From assembly GCA_030674155.1 (NCBI GenBank), contig CM060318.1, positions 73,183,646 through 73,247,645 on the forward strand: a DNA stretch of 64,000 nt. Direction: 5' to 3'. Below the pieces are notes generated by a model. That model saw nothing but the letters and a program-made list of their open reading frames with translations. It was not told the DNA's origin and did not search any database. The position numbers and the translations under genes were made by a program. Of the stretch, positions 12,448 to 22,727 are shown in pieces. Within the stretch, counting starts at the first letter, position 1. Each line of letters begins with the position of its first letter. This stretch comes from Stramonita haemastoma (taxonomy: Eukaryota > Mollusca > Gastropoda > Neogastropoda > Muricidae).

Positions 12448-12711
12448 TAAACACTACTGTTAAGTAAATAACTATGATGAGAATACAGGGAGCATGTGTT
12501 ATGTAGTGAGTATAACAGTGACAGACAGTGTTAGATCACTCAACTCATACAAAGAACACAGTAGACATTGTAGAGCCTGAATAACATGACAGAATGAATA
12601 GCTAGTCTGATTCCTCTCCACCTCGTCCTGTACAAAGGTCACAGTACGCACTTGTGGACTGACATTAATTTGCTAAAACTATTAAGTGTTATTGATTGCT
12701 TGCGTTTTGTA

Positions 12712-12782
12712 TAGGTTGAATGCAAGCGCTTTGATTTGTTTTTACAAGATGTAGCGCTATATAAATTCCATATGTTATATTA

Positions 12783-12827
<45 letters not shown>

Positions 12828-12830
12828 GTT
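12712..12830 (+). mobile_element. LINE 3' tail with (ATT)n, family D
   Basis: TGCAAGCGCTTTGATTTG, AGCGCTATATAAATTCCAT and then (ATT)n. Other copies lie at 12315, 19616 and, inverted, at 44205. Confidence 0.75.
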
Positions 12831-12904
12831 TATTGTAACACACATCTGCAGCACCTGATTAAATTGATGATCTGATTCAGTGTATGCACACACTAAAAAG
12901 TAGT

Positions 12905-13735
12905 TTTAATGTTAGATCTTGGATGACTTTTAACCAGTGAAAACTGAATGATGATAAAACAGAGGTGGGCTTTAATGACCTCCATCAAAAATGTCTACAT
13001 CTGCTCAGCTGTATGTCAGATTCACATTTTGTTGGCATTGCCAGGGTCCTTTTTTTTTTTGAATCAGCTGAAAATCTTGTGAGTTGTACTTGAATCTGGC
13101 TTGACTAGACCATGAAAGATAATGTCATTAGTCTGACATGTAGACCAGCTTTGAACTTGGCTGTAGCAGTTCTGTTTGTCTTTTCTCCACATCAAGCCAC
13201 TCTGACTCTGACTTCAGCATCTGTGCTGTGCTGTGCTGATTACTGCAACACATTTCCTGTCATCTGCCCACAAAATCTCCTTTTTTTTTTTTTTTAAGAA
13301 AAGGCCAAAACCTCTATAACAAGGTGACTCATTTCATTCTCATAATGGTCTGTACCAAACATATCGCTCCATACCGTTGTCTTTGCACTAGCTTCAAATG
13401 GAGGTAAGACTCAAGTACAAAGTCACGTGCCTGTGCTATGGTGTTGTTAGCCTGGGCCTAAAATAGCAACTTTGCTATCAATGACTATCATTGAAATGGA
13501 AAAAATTGACTGACTGCATTTTGCTTGTAACCGTATTCAGATATACTCACCAGCAAGGAACTTTTGCTCATCATCTGAAAATCGTCCACCCTATTGTACA
13601 TGTCAATTGTCAGACTTGAGGCCAGTGCTTCTTTTCTCTCTGGGGGCCCTCTGTTTGGAACTTATTTATTCAGGAAATCCGCTTTTCATTTGCCTTTTCT
13701 AGTGTCCACAAAACTTAACAAACCACACACCTTTC

Positions 13736-13736
<1 letters not shown>
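12905..13736 (+). pseudogene. Decayed LINE reverse transcriptase C-terminus (CR1/L2-like)
   Basis: In shifting frames the plus strand reads fragments typical of the RT thumb and C-terminal end of CR1/L2/Crack-group LINEs. These are KLNDDKTE (about 12941), TMKDNVISL (about 13109), ADYCNTFPVICPQNLL (about 13232) and CTCQLSDLRPVLLF (about 13597). The last part is RKSAFHLPFLVSTKLNKPHTF-like sequence before a CAA/CA array. Several frameshifts and stops and a T-run at 13280 break it. The match is from recognition of the recurrent 'KLNDDKTE ... LDYCN ... PQNL ... LSDLR' layout, not from a search. It has no function as it stands. Confidence 0.72.

Positions 13737-13832
<96 letters not shown>
13735..13832. 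repeat. (CAA)n-(CA)n microsatellite
   Basis: About eleven CAA units pass into a CA tract. The polyglutamine frame across it is an artefact of this repeat joined to LINE remnants. Confidence 0.97.
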
Positions 13833-13834
<2 letters not shown>

Positions 13835-14019
13835 TTGATATTGCTTAGAACAAAGGTTCATCATCTTTTTTGTCTGCATTTTCATCTCCCATTCCTCCCC
13901 ACTTTCCCTCTAACATGTCTGTATGTCACCCTGGCCTCTCTGTGTTCATGCTGTGTTTGTCATGTGTGGATAGCCTTGTGTCGTGTTTAATATTATGTGT
14001 GTGTGGCAACTGGGTTATT

Positions 14020-14145
14020 GAGTGCATGTGCGTGCATGTGCATGTGTGTGTGAGTGTGTGTATGTGCATGTGTGTGTGCACCAATGCGCATGTTTGTGTG
14101 TGCATGTGTGTGCATGGATGTATGCGTGTGGTGTGTGTGTGTGCT
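14020..14145. repeat. Impure GT-rich tract
   Basis: GTGTGTGCATGTGTG-type sequence with scattered substitutions. Confidence 0.85.
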
Positions 14146-14394
14146 GGAATTCTGGCTCAGTATTCAGGGCTGCTCTTCCTTCTGTGATCACCAGTGCCCC
14201 TGTCTTTTTTTTTTTTTTTCAAGTCAGTTTGAGTGTCTGGCCTTTCTCCTGTAGACTGTCTATCTCATTTAGTGGTCAGGTGTCTGGTCTTTCTCCTGTA
14301 GACTGTTGAGCCACAGTTTTTGCAATATGCTGTACCATGCTTATTTGTCAGGGAAGATGAGTTGATGCTGCCATGTATATATACTACAGCTGTC

Positions 14395-14645
14395 AGGGAA
14401 GACCCCCGTGGGACTCCCGGGGAATGCTTGCAAAGCAAGCATTACAAGAATAGGGTCCTGCCCGCCAGCCAGGCATGTCGTAAGAGGCGACTTAAGGTGG
14501 CACCACTCCCCCAGGTAGGGGGTTGGACACAGGGCTAACAACCTTGTTCTGTAAAAAAAAGTTTGTTACAGAAACAGCAACAGAGAAATTCTTTGTTGCT
14601 GCCCTACATGCCAAGAAGGCATAAAAAAGGCTTTGGATGGATGAT
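14395..14645 (+). mobile_element. Probable non-LTR element 5'-UTR fragment
   Basis: GC-richer than its surroundings. It holds GGCATGTCGTAAGAGGCGAC, GGCTAACAACCTTGTTCTGT and GTTACAGAAACAGCAACAGA. The layout (GGGCTA..., GTTACAGAAAC..., CTGCCCTACATGCC) parallels the leader of the deleted element at 2761-3296, so a related RTE-like family is likely. This is inference; no coding portion is present. Confidence 0.5.
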
Positions 14646-14649
14646 GTCA

Positions 14650-15560
14650 GGGAAGATGTTCAAATTCATTTACATCTTTTTACAAGTTTGTGATGGGGGG
14701 GGTGAGAAATCGGGGGAAGGAGGGTAGTTGGCAATGTATGGGATAAAGAATTTCAGGGGGTCAATACTTGCTAAGTGATTAAAAAAAAGAAAAGAAGAAA
14801 CAACCTATTTGTTACTAACCTATTGAACTACACTAAACAAAACGGAAAATGCAGTTCTAACAATCTAACAAAATCAGTAATTTTTCCAATGAAAAATGTA
14901 AATAAATATCAGTTACTGAATTTCACATAAGGAAATAAACAGAATATCTATCATAATGTAAGTGATTCCCCCCCCCCTCCCCCCCAAGAGGAAAGAAACA
15001 AACCCCCCCCCCCCAAATCCACAAAACAAGAACGGAACACCCAAACAACAACGCAAAACATCTCACAACATCTGCCCCCCCCCCCCCAAAAAAAAAAAAC
15101 CCCAAAAAAAACCCACCCCAAAACAAGCAAAATAAAACAACAATAAGAATACAAATACTGAGAACAGGAAAAATACTGCACCCCCAAAAAAACAAAACAA
15201 AACAAGAACAAAACAAAAAAAAACCCAACAACCCCCACCCCCCTCAACTTACAAACAAGAAAAAAGAATTACCGAATTAGAGAGTCCTTAAAGATGTGTC
15301 GATGCTCTCTGCTCTCTTTCTCTCTTCAACGTGTCAGGGTCTTCTATTTTACCCCTGTAGCTTGTTCACACTTGTTACACAGTTTTGTCACAAAGTAGTC
15401 AAGTCAAAAAACACTTTAATCATCCGCTGAAGGGCCATTTACAATACTGACAGGCATATTGATAGAATCATAATGAAAAGACACAAGATAGCTACATTTC
15501 ATATCATCAAAACATTCTAAGGTAACTTCAAATTAAATATCGCAAACACTCACATGACAT
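14650..15560. other. A/C-rich non-coding stretch with homopolymer runs
   Basis: A and C homopolymers dominate 14960-15245. The segment 15405-15540 looks like retroposon-tail material (CACTTTAATCATCCGCTGAA) but is not assigned. No gene is seen. Confidence 0.5.
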
Positions 15561-15577
15561 GTATGCATGCACATGCA

Positions 15578-15587
15578 TGCGCACACA

Positions 15588-15654
<67 letters not shown>

Positions 15655-15656
15655 AC
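15578..15656. repeat. (CA)n microsatellite
   Basis: CA tract of about 78 bp with two ACCAC interruptions. Confidence 0.97.
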
Positions 15657-16019
15657 ACTTATGTATTGTCATACATTAGTGTCACACACAGTATGTGCTT
15701 CACAACATGGTCTTCTGGTTGTCAGCTAGTTAAGGTTTTTTTTTCTCTTTTTTTGTTTTTGTAGTATTATAGTTTTTAGAAGAAGCAAGGGAGGGTGTCC
15801 ATGTGTAATCGGCATGTGTACACTGTAGTTTAAAGTTCTCATGAATGTTTGGTTTGTCACTAGGTAGTGGAAACAGGAGGAAGATAACAAAAGGGGTGAA
15901 AAAGAAAAGAAAATTTGAATGAAGAACAATGGATGAAAATGAATGGATTGAATGGACAGATGACTGAAAGAAAGTGTTCTTTTGCAAGATGATGGTGAGA
16001 GGATTTGAAATGTTATTGA

Positions 16020-16492
16020 CTTGATAGTGGGGGGGGGGGGGAAAAAGGGGGGGGGGAGGGAGAGGGGTGAAGTGTGTGGGGGGGGGGAGTAAGGGGGGGG
16101 TGAAAAAAAGAGGGGGGAGGGTGAGAAGGTTGGGGGGGATGAATTAGGGGAGGTGACAAGGGAAGAGGGGTGGGGGGGAAAGAGGGAGATGGGAAAGGGG
16201 GGGGACAAAATGGGGGGTGGGGAAAGAGGGCGATTGGGGGGGGGGGGCGATGGGGAAAGGGGGGGGGGGAAGAGGGGGGGAAAGAGGGGAGGGAAATGGG
16301 AGGGGGGGGTTGGGGATGGTTTGGGAAGGGGGGGGGTTGGGAAAGGGGGGAGGGAGGGGGGGTGGGGAGGGAGGGGGGGGGTTGGGTGGGAGGGGTGGGG
16401 GTTGGGATGGGGGGGGAGGGTGGGGGGGTTGGGTTGGGAAGGGGGGGTGGGGGGAGGGGTGGGTGGGAGGGGAGGGAGGGGTGGGGTAGTTA
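16020..16492. repeat. 470-bp G-rich tract with strong strand asymmetry
   Basis: Runs of 3-12 G separated by short A/T pieces, with almost no C on the plus strand. Frames of 256 codons (Gly/Lys-rich) on plus and 318 codons (Pro-rich) on minus are consequences of composition. Confidence 0.95.
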
Positions 16493-16539
16493 CGACATTT
16501 CTGTGTTGTAAATCCATTGTTGATTTCTGTAAATTCCAC

Positions 16540-16940
16540 ATGCACCACACACACAACCAGCACACACACCACACATGCCACACCAAGCACTCACACGCAC
16601 GCACCACACACACACACCACCACACACACACACAACGCACAGCACACACACACACACACACACACAACTTACACATACACACTTACACATACACACACGC
16701 GCGTGCATGCATGCTACACACACATACATCAGCGCGTGCATGCATGCATCACACACATACACTCATGCACACATGCATGCATGATCACACACACATATGC
16801 ATGCATAGAAACACATCACACACACATATGCACACACACACACACTCACACATGCATACACACAAATGCATACACACACATGCATGCATACAAACACACA
16901 TGAACACACACACACATGCATGACACACAAACACAAACAT
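16540..16940. repeat. Impure CA / CATGCA array
   Basis: CA dinucleotides are interrupted by TGCATGCATG palindromic pieces. Confidence 0.93.
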
Positions 16941-16942
16941 GA

Positions 16943-17009
16943 TGACAAAAAGCAAATCAATGCTTATTCAATGTACCATCTGGAAATAAAAATTTGACTT
17001 TGAAAACAC

Positions 17010-17055
<46 letters not shown>

Positions 17056-17076
17056 CTCTCTCTCTCTCTCTCTCTT
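16943..17076. repeat. Family E tail followed by (CA)n-(CT)n
   Basis: AATGTACCATCTGGAAATAA and AATTTGACTTTG (see 500-588) precede a CA tract (about 17008-17052) and a CT tract. Confidence 0.85.
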
Positions 17077-17254
17077 TCTGAAAAACAACAGTACACCATG
17101 TGGATATACCAGAAATGAACAATGGATTAAGAACACAGAAATGCCTTAACTACCCCTTACCTCGGGGGCGGGGGGAGGGGGGGATAGGGTTGGGGGGCGG
17201 GGGGGGGGGCGGTAGTTAATCTGTTGTTAATTTATTGCATTTCCACATGCTCTT

Positions 17255-17362
17255 TCTGTCTGTCTGTCTATCTCTCTCTCTGTGTCTCTGTCTCTCTCTC
17301 TCTCTGACACACACACACACAGAGTGACACACGCACACTCTCTCTCTGTCTGTCAGTCTGTC

Positions 17363-17397
<35 letters not shown>

Positions 17398-17399
17398 GT

Positions 17400-17483
<84 letters not shown>
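17255..17483. repeat. CT / CTGT / CA compound microsatellite
   Basis: CT and CTGT tracts (17255-17398) are followed by CA (17399-17458), CT and CA. Confidence 0.95.
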
Positions 17484-17492
<9 letters not shown>

Positions 17493-17788
17493 TACACCAC
17501 ACCACACCACACCACACCACACCACACCACACCACACTTCACCACACCACACCACACCACACTACACTACACTACACTAGTCTACACTACACTAGTCTAC
17601 ACTACACTAGTCTACACTACACTGCACTGCACTACACTACACTGCACTACACTACACTGCACTACACTACACTACAGTACACTACACTACAGTACACTAC
17701 ACTGCACTGCACTGCACTGCACTGCACTGCACTGCACTGCACTGCACTGCACTGCACTGCACTACACTACACTACACTACACTACACT
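17484..17788. repeat. Pentanucleotide array (CACAC, CACTA, CACTG)
   Basis: Three successive homogenised variants of one 5-bp unit: ACCAC (to about 17560), ACTAC mixed with ACTAG (to about 17700), and ACTGC (about 17700-17760), then ACTAC again. Confidence 0.95.
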
Positions 17789-17796
17789 GCCCCCAG

Positions 17797-17847
17797 TGTG
17801 CCAAGGCAGCCGAAGTCCTTCAAGGGGAACATTGGGCTGACAGATAA
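17797..17847 (+). other. Exon-like segment related to 20648-20718 (low confidence)
   Basis: Preceded by CCCCAG and followed by GTAGTG. In one frame it reads AKAAEVLQGEHWADR then a stop, and aligns with TKAAEDAEVEHQADT at 20648. The in-frame stop and the surrounding simple repeats make it more likely a relic or non-coding duplicate than a live exon. Confidence 0.2.
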
Positions 17848-17860
17848 GTAGTGTGTGTGT

Positions 17861-17867
17861 GGGGTGT

Positions 17868-17928
<61 letters not shown>
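17861..17928. repeat. (GT)n microsatellite
   Basis: GT tract directly before a SINE family A fragment. Confidence 0.97.
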
Positions 17929-17941
17929 TTTCATTTTATTT

Positions 17942-18060
17942 CTTTTTATTCTTTTATGTCAAGGATAATGGAATAAGCACTTGTGTGCTGTTTTACATCT
18001 AGTCCCCATGTGTATGCAGTTTTGTCGATTTAACGTGTGAGCAAGATGTCTTCTGTGTGC
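17942..18060 (-). mobile_element. SINE family A fragment with internal deletion
   Basis: Tail and 3' body (GGATAATGGAATAAGCAC, AGTCCCCATGTGTATGC) jump directly to ATTTAACGTGTGAGCAAGA, so the middle (about 50 bp) is lost. Confidence 0.75.
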
Positions 18061-18099
18061 CTGTGTGTATGTGTGTGTGTGATCTTTATTTTTTATTCT

Positions 18100-18340
18100 A
18101 TTTTATTTATTCTTGTATTACTTCTTTATAAGGATAATGGAATAAGCACTCATGTGCTTTTTTCTTTTCTTATATCCAGTCCCCATGTGTATGCAGTTTT
18201 GTCAATTTGTCATCTGTTCTCACTGGCACACAATGGCCTACTCTTCCTTAAAGCGGAATGTGTTTTAACATGTGCGCAAGATGTTCTCTGTGTGTTCGCA
18301 GTTGTACACTGGACCTCAGCTTATAGTCTCATCCTGGGGA
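18100..18340 (-). mobile_element. SINE family A, head missing
   Basis: Tail (TTATTTATTCTTGTATTAC) and body motifs are present through TATAGTCTCATCC. The tRNA-like head is absent. Confidence 0.8.
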
Positions 18341-18446
18341 TGTGTGTTGTGTCTGTCCATCTGTCTGTCTGTCCGTTCATCTGTGTCTTTCTGACTGTCA
18401 GTAATATATGTGTGTGAGTGTGTGTATGAGTGATAGAGAGTGTTTT

Positions 18447-18712
18447 TATTTTATTTATGTATTTTTATTTATTTATGTTTTCTTTTATATTGAGGATAAT
18501 GGAATAAGCATTCATGTGCTTTTTTTTTTACATCCAGTCCCCGTGTGTATGAAATTTGTAAATCTTGTCATCAGTTCCCACCGGCACACAATGACCTACT
18601 CTCACAAAAAGTGGAAGAGGATTTAATGTGTGTGCAAAATGTTCTGCATGCGTTTGCACACGGGCCTTGGTTTATAGTCTCATCCGGACTTTTGGGGAGA
18701 GTGGAGTTGGAT
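18447..18712 (-). mobile_element. SINE family A, head missing
   Basis: Third copy within 800 bp in the same orientation, through TTTTGGGGAGAGTGGAGTT, then replaced by GT-rich sequence. Three adjacent partial copies suggest duplication of the locus rather than three insertions. Confidence 0.82.
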
Positions 18713-18894
18713 AGTGCAGTGTGTGTGTGTGTGTGTATGTGTGTGTTTGTGTTTGTGTGTGTTTGTGTATGTGTGTGCTCGTGCAAGTGTGTGTGTTTGC
18801 TTTCATGAATCAAGTGTGGGGGGTATATGAAAGAAGTGTGTGTATGCAAATGTCCTATCTATATCTGTTGGTCAGTGTAACACGTGTGTATGTT

Positions 18895-19525
18895 GTCAGT
18901 TGCTGAATAGTGTAACCTGTTTGTGTATGCTGTTAGTTGCTGAATAGTGTAACCTGTTTGTGTATGCTGTTAGTTGCTGAATAGTGTAACATGTTTGTGT
19001 ATGCTGTTAGTTGCTGAATAGTGTAACCTGTTTGTGTATGTTGTTAGTTGCTGAATAGTGTAACATGTTTGTGTATGCTGTTAGTTGCTGAATAGTGTAA
19101 CCTGTTTGTGTATGCTGTTAGTTGCTGAATAGTGTAACATGTTTGTGTATGCTGTTAGTTGCTGAATAGTGTAACATGTTTGTGTACATTGTCAGTTGCT
19201 GAATAGTGTAACCTGTTTGTGTACATTGTCAGTTGCTGAATAGTGTAACCTGTTTGTGTATGTTGTCAGTTGCTGAATAGTGTAACCTGTTTGTGTATGC
19301 TGTTAGTTGCTGAATAGTGTAACATGTTTGTGTATGTTGTCAGTTGCTGAATAGTGTAACCTGTTTGTGTATGCTGTTAGTTGCTGAATAGTGTAACATA
19401 TTTGTGTATGCTGTTAGTTGCTGAATAGTGTAACACGTTTGTGTACATTGTCAGTTGCTGAATAGTGTAACATATTTGTGTATGCTGTCAGTTGCTGAAT
19501 AGTGTAACATGAGTGTGTATGCTGT
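18895..19525. repeat. 37-bp minisatellite (GTTGCTGAATAGTGTAAC)
   Basis: About 17 well-conserved 37-bp units with GTTGCTGAATAGTGTAAC and TTTGTGTATGCTGTTA. Variant positions (CCTG/CATG, GCTGTTA/ATTGTCA) alternate in patches. Confidence 0.95.
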
Positions 19526-19615
19526 TACTTGGCTAAATTGCCTCAGTTTCTTTCAGTAGATTTGTAGAGTGGAGGGTTTGTATTCATGTTTTGTGGAAAG
19601 TTGCATGCGTGTAAA

Positions 19616-19780
19616 TGATTTGAATGCAAGCGCTTTGACATGTTTTGCTTTACAGGATTCAGCACAATAGAAATACCATATATCATCATCATCATCATCA
19701 TCATCATTATTATTATTTTATTATTATTATTATTGTTATTATTATCATAATTATTGTTATTATTATTATTATTATTATTT

Positions 19781-19824
<44 letters not shown>

Positions 19825-19830
19825 TATTAT
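19616..19830 (+). mobile_element. LINE 3' tail with (ATC)n/(ATT)n, family D
   Basis: TGCAAGCGCTTTGACATG and GAAATACCATATATC precede ATC and ATT arrays. Poly-His, poly-Asp, poly-Asn and poly-Met frames here come from the array. Confidence 0.75.
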
Positions 19831-19939
19831 GATTGTTGTTTAGTGCAATGCAGTGCAGTGCAGCACAGCATAGTAGGGTAGGGTAGTGTAGTGTAGTGTA
19901 GCGGTTCAGGACATTTAGAGTTAAAATTTTTATCCCAGG

Positions 19940-20005
19940 ATGATACATTGACAAAGCAAAGCTTTTGCTTTTTTTCATCAAACCATTTATGTAGGAACAG
20001 TGTGT
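19940..20005 (-). mobile_element. Family E tail, inverted, degenerate
   Basis: GATACATTG, GCTTTTGCTTTTTTTCATCA and AACCATTTATGTAGGA correspond to the inverted tail seen at 500-588. Confidence 0.45.
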
Positions 20006-20262
20006 AGTGTCATGTGGTGTGGTTGGTGTGGTGTTGTGCGATGCAGTGCAGTGGCATGGCATAGCATGGCATGGTGTGGCATGTAGTACATTGCCAGTTC
20101 CTTTCAGTGACAGCAGCGGATCCATTTCTGTGTGGCCTGAAGTGTGGATTTCTCTGTGGCCTGAGTGTGGCTGCTCATCCCAGGGCCAAGGCTGGTCAGT
20201 CACTACAGCAGCTCCACCTGTTTTCTTTCTTTTTTTTTTTTGAATTGTCCTGTGGGCAAGTA

Positions 20263-20356
20263 GAGTTTTTCTGAGGTAACTGCCATTTTCTACAGACTTT
20301 TCCCTGGGACAACTCTGTTGTTGCTGTGGGTTCTTTTACATGCACTGAATGCAGGG
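20263..20356 (-). mobile_element. SINE family B fragment
   Basis: TTTCTACAGACTTTTCCCTG and GTGGGTTCTTTTACATGCAC match the middle of family B copies at 48636 and 58231. Confidence 0.6.
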
Positions 20357-20399
20357 GAAGAGGGGGGAAGGTTTGTGATGTGGAGGTGAAAGATGGCGG

Positions 20400-20416
20400 C
20401 GCACACACAACACACA

Positions 20417-20454
<38 letters not shown>

Positions 20455-20530
20455 AGACTCACTCACTCACTCACTCACTCACTCACTCACTACACACACA
20501 CACACCTTACACACCATACACACACAACTC
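20400..20530. repeat. (CA)n with (CACT)n
   Basis: CA tracts flank about nine ACTC units. Confidence 0.93.
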
Positions 20531-20647
20531 ACAGACATGCATTGCAAACCCACAGGGTGGGGGGGTTAGAGAATGGGGGGAGGGGTAGGGGAATAGTGAA
20601 GGCATTGTTATATGTGGTTAAATCCATTGTCAGTTTTTGTCACTCAG

Positions 20648-20718
20648 GTCTCTGTGGTGACCAAAGCAGCTGAAGATGCTGAAGTGGAACATCAAGCTGA
20701 CACATCCAACTCAGATCA
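20648..20718 (+). other. Exon-like segment (low confidence)
   Basis: After CACTCAG comes an open frame (VSVVTKAAEDAEVEHQAD, then TSNSD) followed by GTTTTG, a poor donor. Part of it (CCAAAGCAGCTGAAGA) resembles the 37-nt segments at 21527 and 21850. It is either a duplicated exon of an unknown gene or a non-coding repeat. Confidence 0.25.
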
Positions 20719-20735
20719 GTTTTGTGTATATGTAC

Positions 20736-20736
20736 A

Positions 20737-20811
<75 letters not shown>

Positions 20812-20822
20812 TGTGTGTGTGT
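20736..20822. repeat. (GT)n microsatellite
   Basis: GT tract with one TTG interruption. Confidence 0.97.
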
Positions 20823-20922
20823 GAATGAATCATGTGTGTGTATGTGTGTATGAAGTTTGGATTTTTTGCTTTTGTGTGTTGTGTTTGGTGTGTGTTTGCA
20901 TGAATCCTCTGCATGTGTGTGT

Positions 20923-21243
20923 GTTTATTTATCTAGTCTTTTATATTGAGGATAATGGAATAAGCAGTCATTTGCTTTTTTACATCCAGTCCCTGTGTGA
21001 ATGCAGTTTTGTAAATATTGTCATCTGTTTCCACCGGCACATAGTGGCCTACTCTTACAAAAAGCGGAACAGGATTTAACGTGTATGCAAGATGTTCTGC
21101 ATGGCATTCGCACACTGGCCCTTGGTTTACATTCTCATCCAAAGAACTTTTGGGGGGAGAGTGGAGTATGTTAACTCCTGGGGAAAAATCCCCTCGAATG
21201 GGAATCAAAGTCAGGTCGTGAAATTGCCAGTGCAATGTTCTGA
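20923..21243 (-). mobile_element. SINE family A, nearly full length
   Basis: The whole body is present and the head is preserved to AATTGCCAGTGCAATGTTCT, just before the A-box. Confidence 0.85.
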
Positions 21244-21526
21244 GTCAAAGTTTTTTGTTATCATTCCACGGCTTGAGCTTAGAGGTTGGCCAGTAGTCAG
21301 ATGTTGTGTATGTGGCTGTTTTTGCCCACCATGAAGGTGTAGCATTCCGTCTGTGTGTCTGCGTGCGCGTGTCTGTGTGTACGTGCGTGTGTGTGCATGT
21401 GTGCATGCATGTGTGTGGTTGTGTGTGTATGTGTGTTGTGTTGTGTGTGTGTTATGAATGTGTAGGGGAGATGGATTACATTGCTATCAACATTTTGTTC
21501 ACACATGTTCAGTGTGTATGTTACAG

Positions 21527-21563
21527 GGCTCATGTACCCAAGACAGCTGAAGACAAACTGCAC
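21527..21563 (+). other. 37-nt exon-like segment, copy 1
   Basis: Bounded by TTACAG and a consensus donor GTGAGT. With one leading base it reads AHVPKTAEDKLH. A second copy of the same length and phase lies at 21850. 37 nt is not a multiple of three, so both could not sit in one message in one frame. The flanks (CATTGCTATCA, TGTTCAGTGTGT) are also duplicated, so duplication alone does not prove coding. Function unknown. Confidence 0.33.
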
Positions 21564-21849
21564 GTGAGTTGTGAGTGAGTGAGTGTGTGTGTGTGTGTAT
21601 GTATGTGTGTGAGTGTGAGTGTGAGAGTGAGTGAGTGTGCAAGTGATGCGTGCGTGCAGTGTGTGTGTTCCTGTTGTGTGTGTGTGTTCCTGTTGTGTGT
21701 TGTGCATGTTTGTGTGTTGTGTTTGTGTGTGTGTGTGTGTTTGCATGAATCCTGTGTCTGTGTGAGTGTGTCGTGTCGTGTCATTTAGGGAAGTTGGAAT
21801 GCATTGCTATCATCAATTTGTTCATGCAAGTTCAGTGTGTTTGTTACAG

Positions 21850-21884
21850 GGCTGGTGTACCAAAGACAGATGAAGACAAACTGT

Positions 21885-21886
<2 letters not shown>
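21850..21886 (+). other. 37-nt exon-like segment, copy 2
   Basis: Bounded by TTACAG and GTGTGT (a weaker donor formed by the GT array). Reads AGVPKTDEDKLY. Eight of twelve residues equal copy 1. Confidence 0.3.
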
Positions 21887-21957
<71 letters not shown>

Positions 21958-21970
21958 TGTGTGTGTGTGC
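21887..21970. repeat. (GT)n microsatellite
   Basis: Nearly pure GT tract of about 80 bp. Confidence 0.97.
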
Positions 21971-22002
21971 CATGAGGTGTTTTCTATTTACTTTTTTATG
22001 TA

Positions 22003-22727
22003 GGGTTTGTACCCCACATTAATTTCTCTGTTTATGAGATGAAAAAAAATTTGAATTTGAAAGGCATTGAAGCTGTTTTCAGCAGGACAAAGCTCAGCTT
22101 AAACCAAAAGGAAAAAAAACCCAAAACATGACTTGCATTAATGAAAATAATATTGATATATCTTATGCACAATTGTTAGATTCATGATAGTAATAATAAT
22201 AACGATACTAACAATGACAAAGTAAATGTTTTATAGTGTTATTGTTGGAAATATATTCATGATACGATGATAAAAGATGATATTGATAATAATGATGAAA
22301 ACATCACAACATTTAGTAATTGTTATATTGTGCGATTGTTGGAAATATGATAATTATAAGGATAACATTTATAACATCAATGGATAATTCTTATGTTGCT
22401 GAATTAAAAAAATTATGATGATACTAATGATGATAAGAATAATGATACCATTAACAACAGCAATGAACATTTGTTCTGTTGTGAAGGTTTAAGCAGCGCC
22501 AAGCGTGGTTGCCAAGTGGATGCACGCCTTGGCTACAGTACAGTTCCCCAGTTCACCCAGCTGTAAATGGGGACCTGCCCTCTTAGGGTCAGGGAAGGTA
22601 ACGCAGCAAGGGAGAGGAGATAGGCACCACCCTCAACATGCTGGCCCCTAGAGAAGCTGAGGTTTCTAATGCCTCACTCCCCTACGACCACACAGGTTAT
22701 GGGACACCTTTATCTTACCTTTACCTG
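22003..22727. repeat. 0.73-kb tandem duplication, copy 1
   Basis: Begins with a retroposon-like tail (CCACATTAATTTCTCTG, then TTTGAATTTGAA), continues with ATA/GAT-rich sequence and ends in a 5S-related SINE. The next 735 bp repeat the same order with small differences. Confidence 0.88.
22487..22727 (+). mobile_element. 5S-related SINE, family C (5' truncated)
   Basis: GTTTAAGCAGCGCCAAGCGT and GGTTGCCAAGTGGATG correspond to the internal promoter region of 5S rRNA (TAAGCAGGGTC and TTGGATGGGAGACCG). The body holds CAGTTCCCCAGTTCACC and ATGCTGGCCCCTAGAGAAGC, and the tail is CTTTATCTTACCTTTACC. The tRNA-like head seen at 58698-58991 is absent here. Confidence 0.7.

Noticed and set aside
13594..13848. 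Polyglutamine protein candidate
   Set aside because: A LINE remnant frame running into a CAA/CA array.
15726..16682. 318-codon minus-strand proline-rich frame and 256-codon plus-strand glycine-rich frame
   Set aside because: Both run through the G-rich tract and adjacent CA array; the residues follow from base composition and no domain or splice signal is present.
19543..20203. Poly-Asp, poly-Asn, poly-His and poly-Met frames
   Set aside because: Translations of ATC/ATT arrays at a LINE tail.
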